Below are positions 1 to 4,633 of a stretch of DNA of 6,696 nucleotides, piece by piece. Position numbers and translations under genes: made by a program. The notes under the pieces were generated by a model, which searched no databases, was not told the DNA's origin, and saw nothing but the letters and a program-made list of their open reading frames with translations. The first letter of the stretch is position 1, and each line of letters starts with the position of its first letter. The stretch covers positions 1 through 6,696 of the forward strand of contig JABXJV010000109.1 in the NCBI GenBank assembly GCA_013375355.1. Reading direction: 5' to 3'. Origin of the DNA: Candidatus Helarchaeota archaeon. GTDB taxonomy: Archaea > Asgardarchaeota > Lokiarchaeia > Helarchaeales > JABXJV01.

Positions 1-1
1 C

Positions 2-187
2 GAAAAACATTTTGCCGCTGTTGATTATATATGTGGCCTATTTGTAAATTTTCTTTTCTCTTATTGTAAATTCCATTGATGTGCAAAGGTTCTTGGAATA
101 ATCTATTCAACTTCGGTTGTAAATTCTTTAAAAGATACATTTGAAAAAATAATTTTAGCATATAATACTTATAAAATCCAAATTTAA
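2..187 (+). pseudogene. C-terminal relic of an unknown protein, one nonsense codon
   Basis: Frame 2 reads as plausible protein from the window edge to a TAA at 185-187, interrupted only by a TGA at 77-79. The part before the TGA contains FAAVDYICGLFVNF; the part after contains AKVLGIIYSTSVVNSL and ends near ILAYNTYKIQI. The reading on both sides of the stop stays in one frame and has mixed, protein-like composition rather than the Lys/Asn/Ile runs that random AT-rich DNA gives. The simplest explanation is a TGG-to-TGA change in an old gene whose 5' part lies outside the window. No family is recognised. It could be chance open frame; confidence is modest. Confidence 0.4.
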
Positions 188-220
188 AAAACTAGCGAAA
201 AATAATATAAAAGATAAACC

Positions 221-394
221 TCATTCAATTATTTTTACAGGATATTTTTTAATAATTACTTCTTTAGACCACTTTGTTTCCGGATCATACACATTTTTTA
301 CTAAATACTTGTAAATTCTGTCTTTACGAAGGGTAGTAGTTACTGGTAGTACTACTAGTAACTTACTATCTTTATTATCATAGCAAAAAAGCAG
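221..394 (-). pseudogene. 5'-truncated relic of an unknown protein
   Basis: On the minus strand a 57-codon open frame runs from a stop at 395-397 to a TGA at 221-223. It has no ATG, GTG or TTG codon, so it cannot be a free-standing gene. The translation contains KLLVVLPVTTTLRKD and then RIYKYLVKNVYDPETKW, ending KKYPVKIIE, which looks like a genuine protein end (charged beta-rich tail with a YDP turn). I do not recognise the family. The 5' part is missing; the next bases upstream are stop-rich. It lies tail to tail with the plus-strand relic at 2-187, leaving 33 bases between the two ends. Confidence 0.4.
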
Positions 395-430
395 TCAATT
401 AAATAAAATCTAAATTTTATAAAATCATAA

Positions 431-553
431 AATTATTTTCAATCTGTAGCCACAAAAAAAAGTGCTACATCTGTTGCAACCAATTATAATTTTTTTATTG
501 TAGGTGGTGGTGCAGCTGCTGTAGCATGCCTTCAAAATTTTATAATTTTATAA
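431..553 (+). pseudogene. Relic with a Rossmann-like glycine motif
   Basis: A 40-codon open frame without a start codon sits between TAA at 428-430 and TAA at 551-553. Its middle reads NFFIVGGGAAAVACLQNF, that is a hydrophobic beta strand, then GGGAAA, then a small-residue helix. This is the layout of the N-terminal nucleotide-binding loop (GxGxxA/G) of FAD or NAD(P) oxidoreductases. The DNA for this motif (about 503-530) is visibly richer in G and C than its surroundings. What is seen is the motif; that it derives from a flavoprotein or dehydrogenase is inference, because one 18-residue motif is not enough to name a family. No continuation was found downstream of the TAA in the same frame. 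Confidence 0.35.
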
Positions 554-656
554 GATCTTCAAAAGTAACGTCATCTTTAAAAAGAAACTTTCTATATATG
601 CTAAAGCAAAAGAATCCCAAAAGGAAAAGAGGGGATAACCCAATTCCACCATTTTT
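540..656 (-). pseudogene. Possible membrane-anchored tail fragment
   Basis: A minus-strand frame just downstream of the winged-helix gene reads as a hydrophobic segment (GLSPLFLLGFFCFSIYRKF) followed by an acidic tail KDDVTFEDLIKL and a TAA at 540-542. It has no usable start codon: upstream it runs into the other frame of the 662-946 gene. It may be the end of a lost single-span membrane protein. A competing 34-codon frame starting with ATG-GTG overlaps it and is also hydrophobic. Weak evidence; listed so the 554-661 gap is accounted for. Confidence 0.2.
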
Positions 657-661
657 ATATT

Positions 662-946
662 TTATTCTGACTCTGCCCTTTCGATTCCATGATTCGTAAT
701 ACTACCTACCCAGTCATCTTTATTTTCTATATAATGAGTTAATTTAATTAACCCAGTATCTTCCATATATGTTGTTGCAGCATCAAAATCTTTTTTCTGA
801 AGAATTTCTTTTTCAAACTCTTCTTTCGTATATTGAAAAACATAGTCCTTATGAATTTGTTTTCCTGGAGCTTTTCGGTATTCGTCATAGAGTCTTTTTA
901 AAATAACAGAAACAATTTCTTTTATTTTTATCAAGTTAACATTCAT
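662..946 (-). CDS. Small winged-helix-like protein (94 aa), hypothetical
   Basis: The 94-residue protein opens with a hydrophobic helix (residues 5-22, ending LKRLYDEY), a second segment with FQYTKEEFEKEIL, and a helix around residues 52-67 (FDAATTYMEDTGLIKL). It then has a short beta hairpin and ends with ITNHGIERAE. The 'three helices, then a strand pair, then ITxxGxExAE' order is typical of small archaeal and bacterial winged-helix proteins, where the last motif (LTxxG) follows the wing. A DNA-binding, transcription-regulator role is therefore likely, but no family or target can be named. Cytoplasmic; no signal peptide or membrane span. The ATG at 946-944 has no good ribosome binding site (only TAGG directly before it), so translation may be leaderless. 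The upstream 953-981 inverted repeat is a candidate self-binding operator. Confidence 0.7.
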   Translation of the reverse strand: MNVNLIKIKEIVSVILKRLYDEYRKAPGKQIHKDYVFQYTKEEFEKEILQKKDFDAATTYMEDTGLIKLTHYIENKDDWVGSITNHGIERAESE

Positions 947-952
947 CCTAGA

Positions 953-981
953 AAATATTTTATTATTTTAATAAAATATTT
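953..981. repeat. Perfect 13-bp inverted repeat before the winged-helix gene
   Basis: The arms AAATATTTTATTA (953-965) and TAATAAAATATTT (969-981) are exact reverse complements around a 3-base centre. The element lies 7 to 35 bases upstream of the ATG at 946, where an archaeal core promoter or operator would be. Composition is pure A/T, so some palindromy is expected by chance, but 13 of 13 matched pairs is long. It could be the operator of the downstream regulator or overlap its TATA element. Confidence 0.5.
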
Positions 982-1063
982 CAAAATGTAAACTTATAAA
1001 GAATATTGAAAATCCGAATATTATAATTCCAGTTGATAATCTTTTCATTGAGGCTTTCCCAAT

Positions 1064-1111
1064 TAGGACTTTTTTCCTAGCCGGGGCTGGTCCATGCCGG
1101 AGACCAGCCCC
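1064..1111. other. GC-rich hairpin pair (possible structured RNA or mobile-element end)
   Basis: Arms GGGGCTGGTC (1083-1092) and GACCAGCCCC (1102-1111) pair over 10 bp, 8 of them G-C, around a 9-base loop. A smaller hairpin lies next to it, TAGGA (1064-1068) with TCCTA (1075-1079). In a region this AT-rich, such a block stands out strongly. No T-run follows on either strand, so it is not an ordinary terminator. It sits in the 241-base gap between two minus-strand genes and would be in the 5' leader of the 662-946 gene if that gene is read from a promoter upstream of 1111. A 62-codon minus-strand frame crosses it, but its sequence simply follows the hairpin, and I do not regard it as a gene. 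Confidence 0.55.
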
Positions 1112-1187
1112 AACGGATGTGATAAATTTTGGTGAAATAAAATGGATAACCATCAATTATTTACCTGCTCCACAACATATATTTCTT

Positions 1188-1649
1188 CTATGTTTCAACA
1201 TGCCGGACATCTCCTGCTATCTCAATTCGTTTTCCATTTAGGTAATACGCCTTAATTTCCGGCGGGTTACAAGCATTATGATGCAAAAATCCAAGCACAT
1301 AAGACTCGAAATAAATTGTCTTATATTCATACTGATAATTATCATCCCTAATTTTCTGAAAATCCCAGCACACCTTACTATATTTACAATTTCTGCATTT
1401 GCCATTATCAACCTGCTCCTTTGAGCAATATAACGGCCTACGCCAATCTCTATCCGGAAATTTACACAGCCATGAACCTAAATGGTTCTCAACCATCAAT
1501 AATTGGTTCTTCGATAAATTAGCCTTCTTTAATAATTGCTCTTGGAGAATAGGCCCTTCAGTAATAATGGTCATGATGACCTTGGATATTTTTTCTTGCA
1601 ACAGTTCTTCCCTATTATCGTGTTGGTGAATGTTTTTCGCGTTAGACAT
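1188..1649 (-). CDS. Winged-helix protein with four-cysteine cluster (153 aa), hypothetical
   Basis: Residues about 13-65 form a predicted helix-turn-helix: LLQEKISKVIMTIITEG, then LQEQLLKKANLSKNQL and a recognition-like helix MVENHLG. Residues 75-94 hold C75, C85, C88 and C94 (C-x9-C-x2-C-x5-C), a spacing suited to a zinc site or an iron-sulfur cluster; the CxxC-x5-C part recalls the C-terminal cysteines of Cas4/AddB-type nucleases, but no nuclease motif is seen. The rest (residues 105-153) looks like beta-rich sequence ending NGKRIEIAGDVRHVET. A nucleic-acid-binding role is inferred; the family is not recognised. The ATG (1649) lies two bases after the TAA of the upstream small gene, with GAGAAG about 8 bases before it, so the two are probably one translationally linked operon. 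The stop is TAG. Confidence 0.75.
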   Translation of the reverse strand: MSNAKNIHQHDNREELLQEKISKVIMTIITEGPILQEQLLKKANLSKNQLLMVENHLGSWLCKFPDRDWRRPLYCSKEQVDNGKCRNCKYSKVCWDFQKIRDDNYQYEYKTIYFESYVLGFLHHNACNPPEIKAYYLNGKRIEIAGDVRHVET

Positions 1650-1651
1650 AA

Positions 1652-1774
1652 TTATCTTCTCAATAAAACCATGTTCTCTTTTCTATCTTTTAAAATTTCT
1701 TTATATCCTTCAATTATTAATAATTTTTTAGTACTCAATGAGGTTAATGAGGTTTGTATTTTTTCAAAACTCAT
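1652..1774 (-). CDS. Small protein (40 aa) upstream of the winged-helix/Cys4 gene
   Basis: The frame is open from an ATG at 1924, but I choose the ATG at 1774 because a good ribosome binding site (GGGAAGGA on the minus strand, 1787-1780) lies 5 bases before it, while the 1924 start has none. The chosen product begins MSFEKIQTSLTSLSTKK and ends DRKENMVLLRR: a short polar, basic, probably helical peptide. The longer form would add a hydrophobic N-terminus rich in Ile/Leu encoded across the 9-base repeats, which looks like translated repeat rather than real protein. It ends two bases before the next gene and is likely co-transcribed with it. The TSLTSL stretch is itself encoded by a repeat cluster. 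No function can be assigned; it may be a leader peptide or a remnant. Confidence 0.4.
   Translation of the reverse strand: MSFEKIQTSLTSLSTKKLLIIEGYKEILKDRKENMVLLRR
1737..1755 (+). repeat. Iteron-like cluster A (2 units of TGAGGTTAA type)
   Basis: CAATGAGGT and TAATGAGGT follow each other directly (9-base period). The cluster lies inside the small minus-strand frame, where it encodes the TSLTSL stretch. It matches clusters B and C. Confidence 0.6.
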
Positions 1775-1820
1775 TTTTTCCTTCCCTAGAACATTGAATT
1801 TTTTATCCTCACGAAGATAG

Positions 1821-1846
1821 ATGAGGTTAATGAGGTCAATGAGGAT
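1821..1846 (+). repeat. Iteron-like cluster B (3 units)
   Basis: ATGAGGT, TAATGAGGT and CAATGAGGA occur in direct tandem with a 9-base period, in the same orientation as cluster A and about 65 bases beyond it. The minus strand reads as CCTCATTGA/CCTCATTAA, giving Leu-Ile repeats if translated. Confidence 0.6.
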
Positions 1847-1947
1847 TTTCAAAGGTATAAGGTATATAGTAATTAAATTTTTAATTATAAAAAATTTGAA
1901 TGAAATATTTAAATTTATAGACATATTAAAAACCCCTTTTACTTATT

Positions 1948-1976
1948 ATTATTCTCATTATTCTCATTATCCTCAA
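1948..1976 (-). repeat. Iteron-like cluster C, opposite orientation (3 units)
   Basis: On the plus strand TTATTCTCA, TTATTCTCA and TTATCCTCA follow in tandem; on the minus strand this is TGAGGATAA then TGAGAATAA twice, the same 9-base word as clusters A and B with one or two changes but inverted. Clusters B and C thus face each other about 100 bases apart, upstream of the small operon. Confidence 0.55.
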
Positions 1977-2232
1977 TTATCTTTGGTTTTTTCTTGGTTA
2001 AGGAAATATTAGCAAAAATTTGCTGCTAATAATAAAGAGAATATTTTAGAATTTAGATACGAAAATAGAGAAAAACCCAATATTATCATATTAGCCTTAA
2101 AATCACATAAAAATTAAAAATTTTTTTTAAAAAAAATGATATAAATTTGGGGTAAGAAGGGTAAGTTTTAACTTAAGTTTTAATTTCTATTAATGATAAT
2201 ATAAAAATTATATACAATATTTTTGAAATGGA

Positions 2233-2260
2233 AATAATATATAAGAATATAATTATATAT
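2233..2260 (+). promoter_or_regulatory. TATA-box region for the 62-aa gene
   Basis: Two TATA-like cores (ATAATATATAAG around 2234-2245 and TTATATAT at 2253-2260) precede the gene at 2284. The first is about 25-30 bases ahead of a start site that would leave a short leader with the GAGGTG element; this fits archaeal promoter spacing. Which core is used cannot be told. Confidence 0.4.
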
Positions 2261-2268
2261 CTAAATTT

Positions 2269-2274
2269 GAGGTG
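2269..2274 (+). promoter_or_regulatory. Ribosome binding site GAGGTG deciding the start at 2284
   Basis: GAGGTG matches the archaeal anti-Shine-Dalgarno sequence and lies 9 bases before the ATG at 2284. A GTG at 2272 in the same frame overlaps this site, so it cannot also be the start; this argues for the shorter protein. Confidence 0.65.
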
Positions 2275-2283
2275 TTTTACAAA

Positions 2284-2472
2284 ATGGCAGAAGAAGAACC
2301 ACCCGATATAGAACAAATTAAAAAAGACCAAGAAATTATCCGCAAATTGCAGGAACAAAAGAAAAAAGAACGTGAACAGATTTTAGCTGAAACTATAAAA
2401 AATGATAAATCTAAAGAAAAAGTGAAGAAAATATTCGAGGAACGAATAGAAAAAGGGGAAAAGAAAGAATAA
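2284..2472 (+). CDS. Small charged helical protein (62 aa), hypothetical
   Basis: Starting at the ATG at 2284 the product begins MAEEEPPDIEQIKKDQ and continues as one long, highly charged helix rich in Glu, Lys and Gln, with Ile/Leu spaced in a heptad-like pattern (IIRKLQEQ, ILAETIKN, VKKIFEERIEKG), ending GEKKE. This suggests a coiled coil or an elongated helical adaptor. No membrane span, cysteine or catalytic motif is present, and no family is recognised; single-helix charged proteins give misleading similarity hits. It has its own TATA region and a strong ribosome binding site and is the only clearly intact plus-strand gene in the window. The minus-strand frame over the same bases is a shadow. 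Confidence 0.75.
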   Translation: MAEEEPPDIEQIKKDQEIIRKLQEQKKKEREQILAETIKNDKSKEKVKKIFEERIEKGEKKE

Positions 2473-2517
2473 TAAAGCATTTATAGCCCATTTTTAGTTT
2501 TAGAATGCAACAAATAA

Positions 2518-2525
2518 TTTATAAA
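2518..2525 (+). promoter_or_regulatory. TATA box TTTATAAA
   Basis: TTTATAAA is a near-ideal archaeal TATA box. It predicts a transcript starting near 2545-2550, which contains no convincing gene but does include the stem-loop at 2605-2678 and a T-run at 2700-2705. Confidence 0.45.
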
Positions 2526-2604
2526 GAATTTTAATTACATAATAAAATGAATATAGGGTAATTGAAAAAAATCATAAGATTAAAAATATGAAAAAGGAAA
2601 GAAA

Positions 2605-2678
2605 GAGCTCCATTCTTGAATTCTACTTTTTAACCCCCTCCTCCCTACATTCCCCTTTTAAATTCAAGAGTGGGGCTC
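2605..2678 (+). ncRNA. Long stem-loop, candidate non-coding RNA or small inverted-repeat element
   Basis: The arms 2605-2622 (GAGCTCCATTCTTGAATT) and 2661-2678 (AATTCAAGAGTGGGGCTC) form 18 consecutive pairs as plus-strand RNA, two of them U-G wobbles; on the minus strand those two would be mismatches, which favours a plus-strand RNA. The 38-base loop is pyrimidine-rich with C-runs, so the other DNA strand carries G-runs. A TATA box at 2518 and a T-run at 2700-2705 could bound a transcript of about 155 bases. A 43-codon frame (ATG 2588 to TAA 2717-2719) passes through without stops but has no ribosome binding site. A 74-base miniature inverted-repeat element is an alternative reading. Confidence 0.45.
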
Positions 2679-2794
2679 ACCAAAAAATAATTGACTCTAT
2701 TTTTTACTTCATAAAGTAATTTATTTAATCATATAATCCATAAAAAAAATAATAACAATTAACAAATTCTATTAATTTCTTCTATCATATCAAA

Positions 2795-3204
2795 TTATAA
2801 ATATAAGTGAGATTTAGCATAATACTCAACAGAACCGAGTAAAATAATTTTGTATTCTTTCAGATATTTAACCCATTTTATTTTTGAATAAATTCTATTA
2901 TTTGTAAAATCAAATTTTCTATTTGTGTTAAGCGTTTATCATTTGTTTCAATAAAATTTTTAAATACATTTAATAAAATATCAAATTTTTCCTTAAAATA
3001 TTCATTTTCTGTAGGAAACTTTTGATTTGATTTAGATGTTCTACTACATATTTTCTTAAATTGCGTTTTAGAAGAAATTTTATCGATTTTGCCCATAATT
3101 ACATTAAAATAGAAACTTATAAGTGGCTTCTCAAATTCTCTAGGGTTTTCATTTTCTTCCAAAAACAGAATCGTCATATCTTCCCTTTTTTTTATATCTT
3201 CCAT
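2795..3204 (-). CDS. Unknown helical protein (108 aa), probably truncated by a C-terminal frameshift
   Basis: The ATG at 3204 opens a 108-residue frame (3204-2878) beginning MEDIKKREDMTILFLEENEN and ending in two amphipathic helices (FKEKFDILLNVFKNFIETND and LTQIENLILQIIEFIQK). At the stop, adding one A to the run of five A's (minus strand of 2881-2885) continues the protein as IKWVKYLKEYKIILLGSV to a TAA at 2797-2795, about 29 more residues. This suggests a one-base loss in a homopolymer or a read error. Upstream, the frame stays open without any start codon back to a TAG near 3308 (containing YGGYKHKRSKK), so the 5' part may also be broken. The coordinates given include the shifted tail. 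Function unknown; no motif recognised. Confidence 0.5.
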
Positions 3205-3220
3205 TTTAGTATATTTGAAG

Positions 3221-3231
3221 CATTTAAATAC
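3221..3231 (-). promoter_or_regulatory. TATA-like box for the 108-aa gene
   Basis: The minus strand reads GTATTTAAATG here, close to the archaeal TATA consensus, with its centre about 22 bases before the ATG at 3204. No ribosome binding site is present, so a leaderless transcript is plausible. If the upstream in-frame extension is real, this box would lie inside coding sequence instead. Confidence 0.4.
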
Positions 3232-3377
3232 TGGATATGTTATTCGCGATTTTAATACTTTCTTGGATCGTTTGTGTTTATAGCCGCCATAGTTGGATTG
3301 TAATAAGTGCTATAAATCTCTTAAGAAGAAAATAAATTTTTTAAACAATGAATATCTAAATCTTTATTTCCATGAAA

Positions 3378-3821
3378 TTAATAAGCTAAATTCAAATCAC
3401 TATTGCCATACTCAAGTAAGTTGCGGAGTTTTTTAATTTTATCCCCGATTTCATTAATCGCTGTTTCTAGAGTTAAAAAAGATTCACCAAAATTAGGATC
3501 TGAAGGATCTAAATTTTCTTATAAGTTTATTGAAGAAAGAAGCACAGATAAAACACAACAAATTAAAAGTAATTTTTTCGGATCTCCTTTTGAACTCTTA
3601 ATAAGATTTAAGGCGATAAATTGAAAAACTCCTGCATTATTCAAAATTTCTACTTGAATCATGATGCCTAGAATCAAAATAATGGAACGTATATAATTAT
3701 AATTATCCGCTTCGGTTCCAACCAAAAAGTCGGCTAAGTATGAGAATTGAAAGGGTGTTAAATACCTATTTTGAAATAGTAATAATAATATCTTTTGTGG
3801 AAATGAAATATCCAGGCACAT
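3378..3821 (-). pseudogene. ArsB/P-type permease fragment fused in frame to a duplicated C-terminal tail
   Basis: Residues about 25-98 of the frame from ATG 3821 match the conserved core of ArsB/P-protein/NhaD-type ion transporters (membrane ion efflux): IILILGIMIQVEILNNAGVF, FQFIALNLIK, then SKGDPKKLLLICCVLSVLLS. In the family, this last part leads into a SAxxDN segment. Here it stops at SSI and passes directly, in frame, into a copy of the end of the gene at 6244: NL, a TAA (3519-3521; the copy at 6244 has AAA), then ENLDPSDPNFGESF and KLRNLLEYGNSDLN, ending at TAA 3378. The N-terminal helices and the whole second half of the permease are missing. The protein cannot be functional. Upstream the frame is open only to a TAA near 3874. 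Confidence 0.6.
3390..3529. repeat. 140-bp duplication of 6256-6395
   Basis: Bases 3390-3529 align without gaps to 6256-6395 (offset 2866), with about ten mismatches by my count. Both copies are in the same orientation and preserve the same minus-strand reading frame, including the C-terminal LRNLLE motif. Similarity ends sharply at 3529/6395, where the permease fragment begins in this copy. Confidence 0.85.
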
Positions 3822-3971
3822 TAATGATAAATGGATCGATACTTTGGTCTTTGCTGAAAGAGAATAGTCTTAGGAAGAAGAAGAGAAAAGGTTTAAAATA
3901 GCTTCTTCTCTTGAAGCAATTTCCTTATTTGCAAAATATGGTCACTAAATTCAGAATAATTGATTATTTCT

Positions 3972-4631
3972 TTAATAATTTAATGAATTTGTTGATAGCC
4001 TAACTGGGAACATGAAACTAAGGAAAATAATTACCAATCCTGCAAATAACATTTTTAGACCCGAATACAGAATATTTTTTTGGGAAATTTTACCTAAAAA
4101 CATGCCTAATATGAATAATGTAATAAATGATAAAATTAACGAACCAAGAAATGCTATATAATTAGGGTCAATAATTATCATATCAATAAAAAAAGGAATA
4201 TAACATAATATGGAGAATGCAGTTGGTGAGATACCATTTACTATCCCAATGGAAATACTTGCAAAGTGTAATGCTTTTGAATATTGAGTGTCCTTAAATG
4301 CCTTATCCTTTTTACCCATAGCAAACTCTAACTTGCGAAGTTCGCTAGTTCTTTCTGCTTCTTCAGTTAAAAATCCACCCCAAAGTCCACTAATGCCTAA
4401 ACAAATAGCCGTTATTATTCCGGTTAATATAACCATTCTTACAAGTCTATTTGAGAAAATTAAACTGGTACTATAATTTAAAATTCCTCCATTTGCAATC
4501 CATGCTCCAATAATAATTCCTAAAGAAGTTAATGAGCCATCAAACCCATTCATTATAAAATAACGTCTCATTATTGGAGTTGCTTGGCTAATTTTTATAT
4601 AAGATTTCCAACGATCCCAAAAATCAAACAA
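3972..4631 (-). CDS. VIT1/CCC1-family (TIGR00267-like) membrane transporter
   Basis: The 219-residue protein has five predicted membrane segments: about 31-50, 65-89, 122-149, 156-180 and 190-212. Family marks are YFIMNGFDGSLTSLGIIIGA at the start of span 1, SGLWGGFLTEEAER at the end of span 2 with the acidic Glu-rich cytosolic helix after it (about 88-118), then GIVNGISPTAFSILCYIPFF and LGMFLGKIS. VIT1/CCC1 proteins move Fe2+ or Mn2+ in exchange for protons; the archaeal branch is uncharacterised, so the substrate is inference. Usual VdG is VNG here (residues 131-133). Length is normal. The start is TTG at 4631, two bases after the stop of the HtpX-like gene, with GGTGG about 6 bases upstream inside that gene, so translation is probably coupled. 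The next ATG is at residue 21 (MRRYFIM), a possible alternative start that would still keep all spans. Confidence 0.8.
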   Translation of the reverse strand: MFDFWDRWKSYIKISQATPIMRRYFIMNGFDGSLTSLGIIIGAWIANGGILNYSTSLIFSNRLVRMVILTGIITAICLGISGLWGGFLTEEAERTSELRKLEFAMGKKDKAFKDTQYSKALHFASISIGIVNGISPTAFSILCYIPFFIDMIIIDPNYIAFLGSLILSFITLFILGMFLGKISQKNILYSGLKMLFAGLVIIFLSFMFPVRLSTNSLNY

Positions 4632-4633
4632 AT

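Larger units (their letters stand above)
1925..2271. other. Intergenic region, divergent control region
   Basis: No gene is supported here. It holds repeat cluster C (1948-1976), a small inverted repeat ATTAGCA (2008-2014)/TGCTAAT (2024-2030), a long A/T tract around 2113-2138, and TATA-like sequence in 2233-2260 for the plus-strand gene at 2284. The minus-strand operon at 1188-1774 would also start from this side, so the stretch separates two divergent transcription units. Confidence 0.5.

Noticed and set aside
41..318. Four copies of TTGTAAATT(C/T) (41, 64, 117, 309) as a CRISPR-like or iteron array
   Set aside because: Spacing is irregular, the word is short and AT-rich, and three copies fall inside the relic reading frame at 2-187.
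1073..1116. HDV-like ribozyme on the minus strand (CCGGCATGG ... CCGGCTAGG resemblance)
   Set aside because: The short similarity covers only P1-like words; the P3/L3 hairpin and the downstream P4/P2 strand are missing, and the same bases form a simple 10-bp stem.
968..1156. 62-codon minus-strand frame across the GC-rich hairpin
   Set aside because: It lacks a ribosome binding site, its middle (VGAGLRHGPAPARKK) is simply the translated hairpin, and the ends have no domain character.
1399..2012. Plus-strand frames at 1399-1629, 1536-1820 and 1821-2012
   Set aside because: They are antisense shadows of the minus-strand pair 1188-1774 or translations of the 9-base repeats, with no start signals.
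2588..2719. 43-codon plus-strand frame through the stem-loop
   Set aside because: No ribosome binding site and the peptide follows the inverted repeat and C-runs; possible but not supported as a gene.
4288..4476. Plus-strand frame opposite the VIT-like gene
   Set aside because: Antisense shadow of a well-supported transporter gene.
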